Assembly (NCBI RefSeq): GCF_018494055.1
Contig: NZ_JABBFQ010000006.1
Span: 62,001-126,000, forward strand
Length of the DNA: 64,000 nt
Origin: Rosenbergiella epipactidis
GTDB lineage: Bacteria; Pseudomonadota; Gammaproteobacteria; Enterobacterales; Enterobacteriaceae
Reading direction: 5' to 3'
The first letter of the stretch is position 1. Each line of letters begins with the position of its first letter. Below are positions 37,390-45,954 of the stretch, one piece after another. The translations under genes and the position numbers were made by a program. The notes under the pieces were generated by a model. It was not told the DNA's origin. It saw only the letters and a program-made list of their open reading frames with translations, and did not search any database.

Positions 37390-38112
37390 ATGACACCGAC
37401 CATCGACCTTCTTCGCCAGCACCGTTCTATTCGCCATTTTAGCGACGAACCCATCAGCGCAGAACAACGTGAAGCCATCTTGTTGGCAGCTCAATCAGCG
37501 TCTACCTCAAGTTTATTACAATGCGCGTCGGTGGTAAGGATCACGGATAAAGACAAACGCCAGCGTCTGGCTGAACTGGCAGGCGACCAGTCTTGGGTGG
37601 TCGAGGCGGCCGAATTTTGGGTCCTGTGTGCCGACTTTAACCGACACAAGCAAATCAGTGAGCATGCGGAGTTAGGCTATGCCGAACAATTGATCTTGGG
37701 GTGTGTCGATACGGCACTGTTAGCCCAAAATGCGATGGTGGCGGCGGAATCACTCGGCTTAGGGGGTGTTTTCATTGGCGGCCTTCGAAACCAACCGCAA
37801 GCGGTAAGTGAGCTGCTGGATCTGCCTAAATTTGTTTTACCCTTATTTGGACTCTGCCTCGGTTGGCCAACAGATAAACCCGAGCTGAAGCCGCGTATGC
37901 CGCTCTCGATGTTTGTGCATGAAAATCACTACCAGCCGATCGAAACTGAGACGCTCGCGGCCTACGACCAACATCTATTGGAATATTATCAACATCGCAG
38001 CAGTGCCAACCGCCATGAAACCTGGAGTGAAATGGTGGAAAGGATGATCACGAAAGAAAGCCGCCCCCATATGCTCGCCTTCCTTCAGCAGCAAGGTTGG
38101 ATTACCCGCTAA
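37390..38112 (+). CDS. nfsA: Oxygen-insensitive NADPH nitroreductase NfsA
   Basis: FMN-dependent reductase of nitro compounds and quinones. ATG 37390 gives 240 residues, the E. coli length, with the N-terminus MTPTIDLLRQHRSIRHF identical in plan; an in-frame TTG lies 12 bases upstream. GGAG precedes the start. HRSIRHFSDEPIS (about residues 11-23) forms the FMN phosphate site; LGLGGVFIGGLRNQPQAV and LPLFGLCLGWP are conserved. In K-12 it belongs to the SoxRS regulon. Confidence 0.94.
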   Translation: MTPTIDLLRQHRSIRHFSDEPISAEQREAILLAAQSASTSSLLQCASVVRITDKDKRQRLAELAGDQSWVVEAAEFWVLCADFNRHKQISEHAELGYAEQLILGCVDTALLAQNAMVAAESLGLGGVFIGGLRNQPQAVSELLDLPKFVLPLFGLCLGWPTDKPELKPRMPLSMFVHENHYQPIETETLAAYDQHLLEYYQHRSSANRHETWSEMVERMITKESRPHMLAFLQQQGWITR

Positions 38113-38200
38113 CCGCTGTTGCGGGGTGAGAGCCATAGGATTTCATCCCGCTTCAATGCTATACTGCCGCGCCCCATTTACTTTCGTCCACAGGTAACCT

Positions 38201-39328
38201 ATGTTTTGCCCTCGCTATGACGCGGGTCAGTGTCGCTCTTGTCAATGGCTCCCCAAAGAATATGTTACGCAACTCGCCGATAAACAGGCGAAGATTGAAC
38301 AGCTATTAACCGATATACCAGTAACGGAGTGGTACCCCCCTGTACCGTCTGCGCAATCTCGGTTTCGTAACAAGGCAAAAATGGTCGTCAGTGGTTCGGT
38401 GGAACGCCCAATTTTGGGAATCGTTAATCCCGAGGGTCAAGGCGTGGACTTGATCGACTGCCCCCTTTATCCGGAAACTTTTGCCCCAGTTTTTCGCCAA
38501 TTATTACCTTTTATCGCGAAAGCGGGCTTAACCCCTTACCATATCGCTCGGCGCAAAGGCGAACTGAAATACTTACTGTTAACAGAAAGTACGCAGGGCG
38601 GGATGATGCTTCGCTTTGTCTTACGGTCGGATAAAAAGTTAGATCAGCTTAAAAAAGTGTTACCGGAACTCCAGCAATGCTTGCCGCAATTAACCGTAAT
38701 CTCAGTGAATATTCAGCCGGTTCATATGGCGATTATGGAGGGCGAGCAGGAGATTATTTTGAGTGATGCCTCAGCACTAGCGGAGTCATTCAACCGTATT
38801 CCTTTATGGATCCGCCCGCAAAGCTTCTTCCAAACCAACCCTGAGGTTGCCGCTAAACTCTATTTAACGGCGCGTGAATGGACGCAAGGGCTTAAGCTCG
38901 ACACCTTATGGGATCTGTTTTGTGGGGTGGGGGGCTTTGGACTGCATTGTGCCAGGGCCGAAACCCACTTAACGGGGATTGAAATCTCGGCTGAGGCGAT
39001 TGCCTGTGCAAAAGATTCTGCCCGTAAACTCGGATTAAAGAATACGGAATTCCGTGCCCTAGATGCCACCCGTTACGCCGTTAACGAGGAGAGTCCACCG
39101 GATTTACTGCTAGTTAATCCGCCAAGACGGGGAATTGGCCAAGCGCTTTGTGACTTTATCGTCAGTGTTAAGCCTGCGGTGATCCTCTATTCGAGCTGTA
39201 ATCCAGAAACTCTGGCAAAGGATATTGCGCGACTGCAAGGCTACCGTCTCGAACGCGTTCAGCTATTCGACCTCTTCCCGCATACTGCGCACAGCGAAGT
39301 GCTCTCTCTACTGATACGTGAACAATAA
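38201..39328 (+). CDS. rlmC: 23S rRNA (uracil(747)-C5)-methyltransferase RlmC
   Basis: 375 residues, the E. coli length. The [4Fe-4S] cysteines are C3, C11 and C14 near the N-terminus ([16 protein letters not shown]) plus the cysteine of LIDCPLYP. The Rossmann SAM site [14 protein letters not shown] and the NPPRRG motif are present, and the catalytic cysteine is C333 in [11 protein letters not shown]. It methylates U747 of 23S rRNA. Hairpin AATAAGTTGCC/GGCAACTTATT (39324-39349) overlaps its stop codon at the junction with artM. Confidence 0.96.
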   Translation: MFCPRYDAGQCRSCQWLPKEYVTQLADKQAKIEQLLTDIPVTEWYPPVPSAQSRFRNKAKMVVSGSVERPILGIVNPEGQGVDLIDCPLYPETFAPVFRQLLPFIAKAGLTPYHIARRKGELKYLLLTESTQGGMMLRFVLRSDKKLDQLKKVLPELQQCLPQLTVISVNIQPVHMAIMEGEQEIILSDASALAESFNRIPLWIRPQSFFQTNPEVAAKLYLTAREWTQGLKLDTLWDLFCGVGGFGLHCARAETHLTGIEISAEAIACAKDSARKLGLKNTEFRALDATRYAVNEESPPDLLLVNPPRRGIGQALCDFIVSVKPAVILYSSCNPETLAKDIARLQGYRLERVQLFDLFPHTAHSEVLSLLIREQ

Positions 39329-39349
39329 GTTGCCAACAGGCAACTTATT
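39324..39349. terminator. Hairpin overlapping the rlmC stop codon (rlmC/artM convergent end)
   Basis: AATAAGTTGCC (39324-39334), loop AACA, GGCAACTTATT (39339-39349): perfect 11-bp stem. The left arm includes the rlmC TAA. On either strand it is followed by an AT-rich stretch, not a long U-tract. Confidence 0.55.
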
Positions 39350-39351
39350 CA

Positions 39352-40023
39352 TTAAGCGCGACGCTCAAAGCGGAGGGCATAGGTTTCGATCGCCCTCATC
39401 AGTAAGGTCAACAGCCCATTAATACAGAGATAGATAATACCTGCCGCCACAAACACGTTGACGTCGTAAGTGCCGCCATACAGTTGTTGGCTCAACCCCA
39501 TCACGTCCATCAGGGTGATGGTATAGGCTAACGACGTGCTCTTAAACACCAATACCACTTCGTTAGAGTAGGAAGAGAGTGCACGCTTAAACGCATAAGG
39601 GAGTAACACTTTAAGTGTCTCTCCCCGTGTCATCCCCAAAGCATAACAGGATTGCCACTGTCCTGCAGGGATAGCCTTGACCGCGCCATAGAGTAGCTGT
39701 GTCGTGTAAGCGGCACTGTTTAACGATAATGCTACCACCGCACAGAAGCCAGGTTGAGAGAGAATCGACCATAGCGTGGGATAGTGCTGCAAGATCGGGA
39801 ACTGTCCTGGGCCGTAATAGATTAAAAAGATCTGTACCAGTAACGGTGTCCCAGTAAATAGGGTTAAGTAACAGTGGATCACCGCATTGGTTACGCGATG
39901 ACGTAATGATAGAAGAATGGTGAGGGTTACGGCGATCAGCAGGGCAATAAGTGCTGCACTGACGGTAAGACCCAGGCTGACGGGTAAGCCAGCGCTAAGC
40001 TTCAGTAAATAGTCGCCCATCAT
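39352..40023 (-). CDS. artM: Arginine ABC transporter permease ArtM
   Basis: 223 residues (E. coli 222), with five hydrophobic segments and the permease EAA loop ALGMTRGETLKVLLPYAFKRALSSYSNE (about residues 128-155) that contacts ArtP. TLFTGTPLLVQIFLIYYGPGQFP is conserved. MM at the start leaves a choice between 40023 and 40020. It partners ArtQ, ArtP and the periplasmic binding protein. Last gene of the artPIQM operon; its start overlaps the artQ stop by one base. Confidence 0.95.
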   Translation of the reverse strand: MMGDYLLKLSAGLPVSLGLTVSAALIALLIAVTLTILLSLRHRVTNAVIHCYLTLFTGTPLLVQIFLIYYGPGQFPILQHYPTLWSILSQPGFCAVVALSLNSAAYTTQLLYGAVKAIPAGQWQSCYALGMTRGETLKVLLPYAFKRALSSYSNEVVLVFKSTSLAYTITLMDVMGLSQQLYGGTYDVNVFVAAGIIYLCINGLLTLLMRAIETYALRFERRA

Positions 40024-40736
40024 TATTGCTCCAACTCAAAGCGTGTGACACGGCGCTCAGCAAATTTTAAGATTGCCTGACTCAACAAGGTAATAATTAG
40101 ATAAATACCCGCCGCAACCAAGTACCACGTGAAGGGCTGCTCGGTGCGCGTCGCGATACCTTTAGTTTGCAACATTAAATCATTCACACTGATGAGGGAG
40201 ACTAAAGCTGTATCTTTTAACAGCACTAGCCACTGATTTCCCAATCCGGGCAGGGCGTGACGCCACATTTGTGGCATAACGATAGTAAAAAAGACGGTCG
40301 ATTTACGCATTCCTAAGGCGTAGGCAGACTCTCGCTGTCCTTGAGGCACTGCTCGCAATGCACCGCGCAGGGTTTGCGAGGCATAGGCTGAGTACAACAG
40401 CGCAAGCGCAATCACCCCACACAAAAATGGACTGACATCGAAGTTTTCGATGTGGAGTTGTAAGTGTAAGGTAGTGAAGCCCAACGGCAGTGAAAAGCCA
40501 TCAGACAGGGTAAGCAATAGCTGCGAGGAACCGTAATAGATCCCTAATACGACTAAGATTTCCGGTAAGCCACGAATAAGCATCACCAGTAAACTGCCGA
40601 TCCACGCTAACGGTTTACAGGAGAGGGATTCCCAACTGGCGAAAATCATCGCCAGCGTTAAGCCGACAACGAGTGCGCAAAGGGCAAGGCCGACGGTCAA
40701 GCCGCCGGCATTGAGAAGATAAGGTAATTCATTCAT
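40023..40736 (-). CDS. artQ: Arginine ABC transporter permease ArtQ
   Basis: 237 residues (E. coli 238). Membrane segments plus the EAA loop [59 protein letters not shown] is typical of polar amino-acid permeases. It lies between the binding-protein gene (seven-base gap) and artM (one-base overlap), consistent with an operon. Confidence 0.95.
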   Translation of the reverse strand: MNELPYLLNAGGLTVGLALCALVVGLTLAMIFASWESLSCKPLAWIGSLLVMLIRGLPEILVVLGIYYGSSQLLLTLSDGFSLPLGFTTLHLQLHIENFDVSPFLCGVIALALLYSAYASQTLRGALRAVPQGQRESAYALGMRKSTVFFTIVMPQMWRHALPGLGNQWLVLLKDTALVSLISVNDLMLQTKGIATRTEQPFTWYLVAAGIYLIITLLSQAILKFAERRVTRFELEQ

Positions 40737-40742
40737 TAGCGA

Positions 40743-41474
40743 TTATTTCTGGAACCACTTGTCGTAAATTTTTTGGTATTCACCGTCGGCTTTGACTTTG
40801 GCTAAACCTTGGTTAAATTGCTGTTGTAGCGCGCTGTTTCCTTGGCGGACCGCAATTGCGACACCCGTACTGAAGTAATCTTTATCGGTGACTTTATCAC
40901 CGACTGGTGCCAGTGATGGGTTATTTTTCAACGATTCATTGATGACAGCAGTATCACCAAAGACCGCATCGATACGACCATTTTTTAAGTCAAGAATCGC
41001 ATTTTGATAGCTATCATATGGAACAGCCTTAATCTCGCTGTGTTTATCTGCAAGGTATTTCTGGTGAGTGGTGCCATTTTGTACGCCGACTTTCTTACCT
41101 TTCAACGCTGCTAGGCTAGCCACTTTGCCTTTTTCTGCGACAAATAGCGCAGAGTTAAGATAGTAAGGGGTACTGAATAATACCTGCTTTTGACGCTCAG
41201 GCGTAATATCCATTCCCGCCATCGCCGCGTCGATACGACGGAATTTTAAGCTGGGGATTAAACTGTCGAATGATTGATTGGTAAAGCTACAGCTTGCATT
41301 AATTTGCTTACAAACTGCCATCGCTAAATCCACATCAAACCCTTGGATTTTGTTATCACTGCCAACAAATTCGAAGGGAGGATAGGAGGCTTCAGTTCCG
41401 AAACGGAGCGTTTCGGCCGCGAATGCTGAGGCTGACAGGCTGGTGAGGAGTGCAGCGATAAGAATTTTTTTCAT
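40743..41474 (-). CDS. artI: Arginine-binding periplasmic protein (ArtI/ArtJ type)
   Basis: 243 residues from ATG 41474 with signal peptide MKKILIAALLTSLSASAFA; a longer upstream frame is not real. SBP family 3 features: FGTEASYPPFEFVGSDNKIQGFDVDLA, FDSLIPSLKFRRIDAAMAGMDITPERQK, and KKVGVQNGTTHQKYL. Delivers arginine to ArtQM. Position between artP and artQ corresponds to artI of K-12; only one binding protein is present here where K-12 has also artJ. Confidence 0.93.
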   Translation of the reverse strand: MKKILIAALLTSLSASAFAAETLRFGTEASYPPFEFVGSDNKIQGFDVDLAMAVCKQINASCSFTNQSFDSLIPSLKFRRIDAAMAGMDITPERQKQVLFSTPYYLNSALFVAEKGKVASLAALKGKKVGVQNGTTHQKYLADKHSEIKAVPYDSYQNAILDLKNGRIDAVFGDTAVINESLKNNPSLAPVGDKVTDKDYFSTGVAIAVRQGNSALQQQFNQGLAKVKADGEYQKIYDKWFQK

Positions 41475-41487
41475 GGTAACCCTGTCC

Positions 41488-42216
41488 TTAATGTGAAAGA
41501 TAGTTCGCAAATTCGCGTGTTTGAGGATGCGTAAAACGATCAGCGTTTCCTTGCTCAACAATACGTCCATTTTCCATATAGACAATATGTGATGCCGTTT
41601 TTTTTGCGACCTCAACTTCGTGTGTCACGATAACTTGGGTGATATTGGTCGCCGAGAGTTCATTAATAATCTTTACCACTTGACCGGTGATCTCAGGATC
41701 GAGGGCCGCGGTAGGTTCATCGAACAGTAACACCTGAGGTTCCATCATTAACGCTCGCGCAATCGCGACCCGTTGTTGTTGTCCACCCGAAAGATGCAGG
41801 GGGTAGCGCTGAGCGTAGTCCGCCAAGCGTAAGCGCTCTAAATATTTCTTGGCGCGGGCTTGGGCCTCGCTACGACTTAAGCCTAATACTTTACACGGCG
41901 CCTGAATAAGGTTTTGTTCAACGGTGAGGTGAGGCCATAAATTGTACTGCTGGAAAACCATGCCAACATCTTGACGTAGCGTACGAATCGCCGCAGCGGA
42001 GGGGCGTTGCGTGAAATCGAACTGTTGCTGAGCAATGGATAGCTGGCCTGAACGCGGAATTTCTAATAAGTTTAATACACGCAGCAATGAGCTCTTTCCT
42101 GCACCGCTCGGGCCGAGCAGCACAAGCGTCTCTCCTTGAGCACAGTTCAAAGTAATATCGTACAGGGCTTGTTGACCACCGTAGAAACAATTTACGCCTT
42201 CTAAATGAATGCTCAT
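41488..42216 (-). CDS. artP: Arginine ABC transporter ATPase ArtP
   Basis: 242 residues from ATG 42216 (E. coli 242). An upstream in-frame extension of 38 codons is rejected because it would run through the operator region. Walker A GPSGAGKS (about residues 35-42), Q-loop [11 protein letters not shown], signature [19 protein letters not shown], Walker [15 protein letters not shown] and H-loop THEVEVA are complete. First gene of artPIQM, 13 bases before the binding-protein gene. Confidence 0.95.
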   Translation of the reverse strand: MSIHLEGVNCFYGGQQALYDITLNCAQGETLVLLGPSGAGKSSLLRVLNLLEIPRSGQLSIAQQQFDFTQRPSAAAIRTLRQDVGMVFQQYNLWPHLTVEQNLIQAPCKVLGLSRSEAQARAKKYLERLRLADYAQRYPLHLSGGQQQRVAIARALMMEPQVLLFDEPTAALDPEITGQVVKIINELSATNITQVIVTHEVEVAKKTASHIVYMENGRIVEQGNADRFTHPQTREFANYLSH

Positions 42217-42268
42217 GCGATAAATCTGACTTTTATAAGAGTGTATTTGCCGAGATAGTAATTCATTA

Positions 42269-42282
42269 TGCATAAGTATGCA
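42269..42282. promoter_or_regulatory. Candidate ArgR operator at the artP promoter
   Basis: TGCATAAGTATGCA is a perfect inverted repeat with 4-base spacing, fitting the ARG half-site variants TGMAT-N4-ATKCA (consensus TGAATNNNNATTCA). On the minus strand a promoter TTGCAT, 17 bp, TACTAT overlaps it, so bound ArgR would occlude the polymerase. The flanks also contain ATTCATTATGCAT and CAATTCTGATGCA, suggesting weaker adjacent half-sites. The art genes of K-12 are ArgR-regulated. Confidence 0.55.
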
Positions 42283-42379
42283 ATTCTGATGCAGACTTTT
42301 TCTCGCCTCATCCTTACCTTGTTTGGTCAATCGCGGGAACAGAGGTAAAGTAAAGTATCACTGGCTAAAGGGGTAAAAA

Positions 42380-43213
42380 ATGAAAAAGAGATTTCTCATT
42401 ATACTGGCACTGTTATCGGGGTGTCAGGCAACAATGCCTAGTTCATTGACTGTGCCGCAGGCAATTAACACTACCTACGTCGCGCGCAGTCATCAACCAA
42501 GAATTAACGCTATTGTGATCCATTACACTGTGGCAGATGAGCAGCGGGCATTAACGCTGCTCACGGGTAAGCAAGTCAGTAGCCATTATCTGATTGCGCA
42601 GTATCCAAAAGATCATCAGAGGTCGCCAGAAACCTATCAGCTAGTGCCTGAAGATCAGGCTGCTTGGCACGCCGGGATCAGCGCGTGGCGGGGGACCTAT
42701 AATCTTAATAAAACGTCGATAGGCATCGAGTTAGTGAACCGAGGCTATCGCCTACCCTCTGGTCAGCATCACGGTCACTGTGAAAGTTATCCGCCGCAGC
42801 AGATTGCCGTGCTGAATAAATTGGTCAGAGAGATAGCTGACCGCTATAAGATAGAGCCTGCGAATATCATTGGACATAGCGATATCGCCCCATTAAGAAA
42901 AGTGGATCCAGGACCTTGCTTTCCGTGGCAACAGCTGGCTCAACAAGGGATAGGCGCGTGGCCGGATCAGAAGCGAGTCAATAAGTTATTGGCGGGACGA
43001 GCACCCGATACACCGGTCGACAATGCGCTGCTGCTTCCCTTGCTGAAACAATATGGTTATACGTTCAGCGCTCATGCTACGCTGCAGGAACAGCGGCAAG
43101 TTATTCGCGCATTTCAGATGCATTTTCAGCCAGAGAATAGCAGTGGTCAGGGTGATCAATTAACCCTTGCACGGTTGCAGGCCCTTCTGCTGCAGTATCC
43201 TTGGCACCATTAA
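42380..43213 (+). CDS. amiD: N-acetylmuramoyl-L-alanine amidase AmiD (lipoprotein)
   Basis: Outer membrane lipoprotein zinc amidase that cleaves muropeptides. 277 residues (E. coli 276). Lipobox LLSGC with lipidation at C15. Amidase_2 zinc ligands H48 (VIHYT), H166 (IIGHSD) and D176 (DPGPC-x-PW), with catalytic E117 (SIGIELVN). A C-terminal peptidoglycan-binding domain follows (about 200-275, LLPLLKQYGY). Divergent from artP. Confidence 0.93.
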   Translation: MKKRFLIILALLSGCQATMPSSLTVPQAINTTYVARSHQPRINAIVIHYTVADEQRALTLLTGKQVSSHYLIAQYPKDHQRSPETYQLVPEDQAAWHAGISAWRGTYNLNKTSIGIELVNRGYRLPSGQHHGHCESYPPQQIAVLNKLVREIADRYKIEPANIIGHSDIAPLRKVDPGPCFPWQQLAQQGIGAWPDQKRVNKLLAGRAPDTPVDNALLLPLLKQYGYTFSAHATLQEQRQVIRAFQMHFQPENSSGQGDQLTLARLQALLLQYPWHH

Positions 43214-43348
43214 TCATTAGATAATTGTCGCGGCGATCCTGGCAGAGCAGTTTGCCCTGAGCCGTGCTTGAAAGATGAATAATCATGCAGAAGGAACCGT
43301 TTGCTCGTTCCTGTTGATCACCGTTACATCGCAATGCGGGAGGTTTCG

Positions 43349-43567
43349 ATGACCACGACTTTTCAACACAGTGATGGACAAAATTTGTGCAATGAAATTG
43401 GCGGCGCAGTCCTAACGGTGCTGGGTAACCAGCAACCCCTCACCGTACAGGCGCTGATCGACTGTATGCAACAGGCACAGCGTGACGCTTATGACTACGG
43501 CGAATGTCCTGAGCAGGGCATGGCACTGGCAATAGCAATATTGACGAAGTTTATAGAATCGGAATAA
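43349..43567 (+). CDS. Small hypothetical protein (72 residues)
   Basis: Start chosen at ATG 43349 since GGGAGG lies five bases upstream; the frame extends 16 codons further but without a site. 72 residues, acidic overall, no signal peptide or clear membrane helix. Alternating hydrophobic pattern (EIGGAVLTVLGNQQPLTVQALIDCMQQA, then MALAIAILTKFIE) suggests two or three amphipathic helices with a dimer-like layout. The helix pattern faintly recalls the YmgB/AriR family of biofilm regulators, but I have no firm homologue. It lies between amiD and the convergent poxB. Confidence 0.72.
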   Translation: MTTTFQHSDGQNLCNEIGGAVLTVLGNQQPLTVQALIDCMQQAQRDAYDYGECPEQGMALAIAILTKFIESE

Positions 43568-43569
43568 GC

Positions 43570-43587
43570 AGCCCCTTATCAGGGGCT
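43570..43587. terminator. Hairpin at the end of the 72-residue gene and poxB
   Basis: AGCCCCT (43570-43576), loop TATC, AGGGGCT (43581-43587): a 7-bp stem between convergent genes. No U-run follows in either direction, so terminator function is uncertain. Confidence 0.4.
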
Positions 43588-43601
43588 GGCTGAAGTATAG
43601 G

Positions 43602-45323
43602 CTAGCGGAACAGGTTGGTTTTTGCTAAATCGATAATCTCGCTGCCTTGGCCATTGATGATCGCCTTAAGCATATACAGGCTGAAACCTTTGGCTTGTTC
43701 AAGTTTTATCTGCGGCGGCATCGCTAACTCATCTTTTGCGGTCGTCACATCAATCAGTACTGGGCCCGGGTGGTCAAACGCCTGTTGTAAGACACCGCTT
43801 AATTCTGAGGCCTTCTGTACGCTGAAGCTTTCGATATTACACGCCTTAGCGATGGCGGCAAAATCAGGGTTATCCAATTCGGTACCATTGGTCAGATAGC
43901 CCCCGGCTTTCATTTCCATCGCCACAAACCCCAGCACACTGTTATTGAATATCACCAGTTTGACCGGTAATTGGTGCTGAGCAATGGTCAATAAATCACC
44001 CATCAACATTGCAAAGCCACCGTCACCACACATCGCGACGACTTGACGCGACCTGTCGACAGATTGTGCGCCCATCGCTTGAGGCATAGCGTTCGCCATC
44101 GACCCATGGTTAAACGACCCTAATAAACGTCTTTTACCATTCATGGTGAGATAACGCGCCGCCCAAACTGTTGGCGTGCCAACATCACAGGTAAAAATCG
44201 TGTCGTCAGTGGCGAGTCGATCTATTTGTTGGGCTAGATACTGCGGATGAATAGGGCGATCATCGTTTGCTACGGCTAAATCATCTAACTGTTGGCGACT
44301 TTTTTTATAATGCTTAACGGATTTCTCAAGGTGAGCGGAATCATGGGAAGCGCTAAGTAAGGGCAGCAACGCCTGAACAGTCGCTTTGATATCGCCAATA
44401 AGTGGAAAGTTAACATGGCAGTGCGAACCGATACTCGATGGGTTGATATCAATTTGAATAATCTTCGCCGACTCAGGATAGAATGCGCGGTAAGGGAACT
44501 GTGTCCCTAATAACACCAGCGTATCCGCCTCAAGCATGGCGTGATAGCCAGAGGAGAACCCAATCAGTCCAGTCATCCCGACATCATAGGGGTTATCATA
44601 CTCGATATGTTCTTTACCACGCAGTGCGTGCACAATCGGTGCTTGAAGTTTTTCAGCTAAGGCCACGACGTCATCATGCGCTCCGGCACAGCCGCTGCCG
44701 CACATCAGCGTAATATTGTGAGCGCTGTTTAATACGTCAGCCAGTTGTTCCAGTTCCGACGCCACCGGTTTAACCTCAGGTAGTGACGGGGGATACCACT
44801 CAAGGCTATCGGGCACCTTAATGCTCTGTAAGGCGATATCGCCAGGCAGGACGATCACCGCAACGCCGCGTTTCACAATCGCCGTACGTAGGGCTATCGC
44901 CAAGATTTGCGGGAACTGTTCAGGATTACTCACGAGTTCACAATAGTGACTGCACTCTTTAAACAGTTCTTGCGGGTGGGTTTCCTGAAAGTAGTTACTG
45001 CCAATTTCGCTGGAAGGGATATGCGCGGCGATGGCAAGGACCGGTTGATGGTTCCGATGGCAATCAAAGAGGCCATTGATTAAGTGCAAGTTACCTGGCC
45101 CACAGGATCCTGCACAGACTGCCAATTCATTGGTAACTTGTGCTTCAGCCCCAGCTGCGAAAGCCGCAGCTTCTTCATGTCGCGTTGACATCCAAGTGAT
45201 CGCTGACTGTTTATTAAGACTATCGCTAATCCCATTTAGCGAATCACCGGTGACCCCCCATATATGTTTGACGCCTACCTCTGTTAAGGTCTCGACCAGT
45301 AATGCCGCGACTGTCTTTTCCAT
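43602..45323 (-). CDS. poxB: Pyruvate dehydrogenase (quinone) PoxB
   Basis: Thiamine-diphosphate flavoenzyme that oxidises pyruvate to acetate and carbon dioxide and passes electrons to ubiquinone at the inner membrane. 573 residues (E. coli 572). [12 protein letters not shown] at the N-terminus, [16 protein letters not shown] with the TPP-activating glutamate, and the TPP-binding [12 protein letters not shown]...NNSVLG motif are present. The C-terminal region ([23 protein letters not shown]) forms the amphipathic membrane-binding helix. Typically stationary-phase, sigmaS dependent. GGGGAG precedes the start. Confidence 0.96.
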   Translation of the reverse strand: MEKTVAALLVETLTEVGVKHIWGVTGDSLNGISDSLNKQSAITWMSTRHEEAAAFAAGAEAQVTNELAVCAGSCGPGNLHLINGLFDCHRNHQPVLAIAAHIPSSEIGSNYFQETHPQELFKECSHYCELVSNPEQFPQILAIALRTAIVKRGVAVIVLPGDIALQSIKVPDSLEWYPPSLPEVKPVASELEQLADVLNSAHNITLMCGSGCAGAHDDVVALAEKLQAPIVHALRGKEHIEYDNPYDVGMTGLIGFSSGYHAMLEADTLVLLGTQFPYRAFYPESAKIIQIDINPSSIGSHCHVNFPLIGDIKATVQALLPLLSASHDSAHLEKSVKHYKKSRQQLDDLAVANDDRPIHPQYLAQQIDRLATDDTIFTCDVGTPTVWAARYLTMNGKRRLLGSFNHGSMANAMPQAMGAQSVDRSRQVVAMCGDGGFAMLMGDLLTIAQHQLPVKLVIFNNSVLGFVAMEMKAGGYLTNGTELDNPDFAAIAKACNIESFSVQKASELSGVLQQAFDHPGPVLIDVTTAKDELAMPPQIKLEQAKGFSLYMLKAIINGQGSEIIDLAKTNLFR

Positions 45324-45580
45324 GTACTACTCCCCTTGCCTTGGATAAACGTGATATGGGGTAATTGTAGTTCAACTTTCGCCACTGTTTGCGCAGAAGG
45401 GATAAACCTAGAATGCGGTCCAGCAAATAAAAGTCAGGGGATGGCTTGTCATAAGGTTTTTTTTAGATGTATTGTGCCAAAAGGGCTAGACTAAAATTAG
45501 GTCGGTTCTGCTAAATGCTAGGGTTCATGATAAACTAACAGTAAAATTTGTGCTTTTCATTCAAGTATTGCTGGGTAATT

Positions 45581-45901
45581 ATGGCTAACACGCATCATGG
45601 TTTCGACTTCGAACAACTTTTAGACAGTCATCTCGACGAGGCGCTACAACCGCCGTCTATGTATAGAGTTGTGTTATTGAATGACGATTACACCCCTATG
45701 GAGTTTGTCATCGAGGTTTTACAAAAATTCTTCTCACTCGATATTGAGCGTGCAACGCAACTGATGCTTACAGTGCATTATGAAGGGAAGGCGATTTGTG
45801 GTGAATTTACCGCCGAAGTGGCTGAAACTAAAGTCATGCAAGTGAATCGTTACGCGAAGGAAAATGAGCATCCGTTGCTATGTATGCTGGAAAAAAGCTA
45901 A
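45581..45901 (+). CDS. clpS: ClpAP adaptor protein ClpS
   Basis: Adaptor that delivers N-degron substrates to ClpA. 106 residues from ATG 45581 (E. coli 106). The upstream 11-codon frame has no supporting site. Substrate pocket motif [19 protein letters not shown] (about residues 33-51) and [19 protein letters not shown] are conserved. clpA begins 53 bases downstream. In K-12 cspD lies divergently upstream; it is not present here. Confidence 0.96.
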   Translation: MANTHHGFDFEQLLDSHLDEALQPPSMYRVVLLNDDYTPMEFVIEVLQKFFSLDIERATQLMLTVHYEGKAICGEFTAEVAETKVMQVNRYAKENEHPLLCMLEKS

Positions 45902-45954
45902 TCAGCCCATATATCTAGGCTGAGACCTAAGCGTTAACCGATCGGAGGTGCCTA

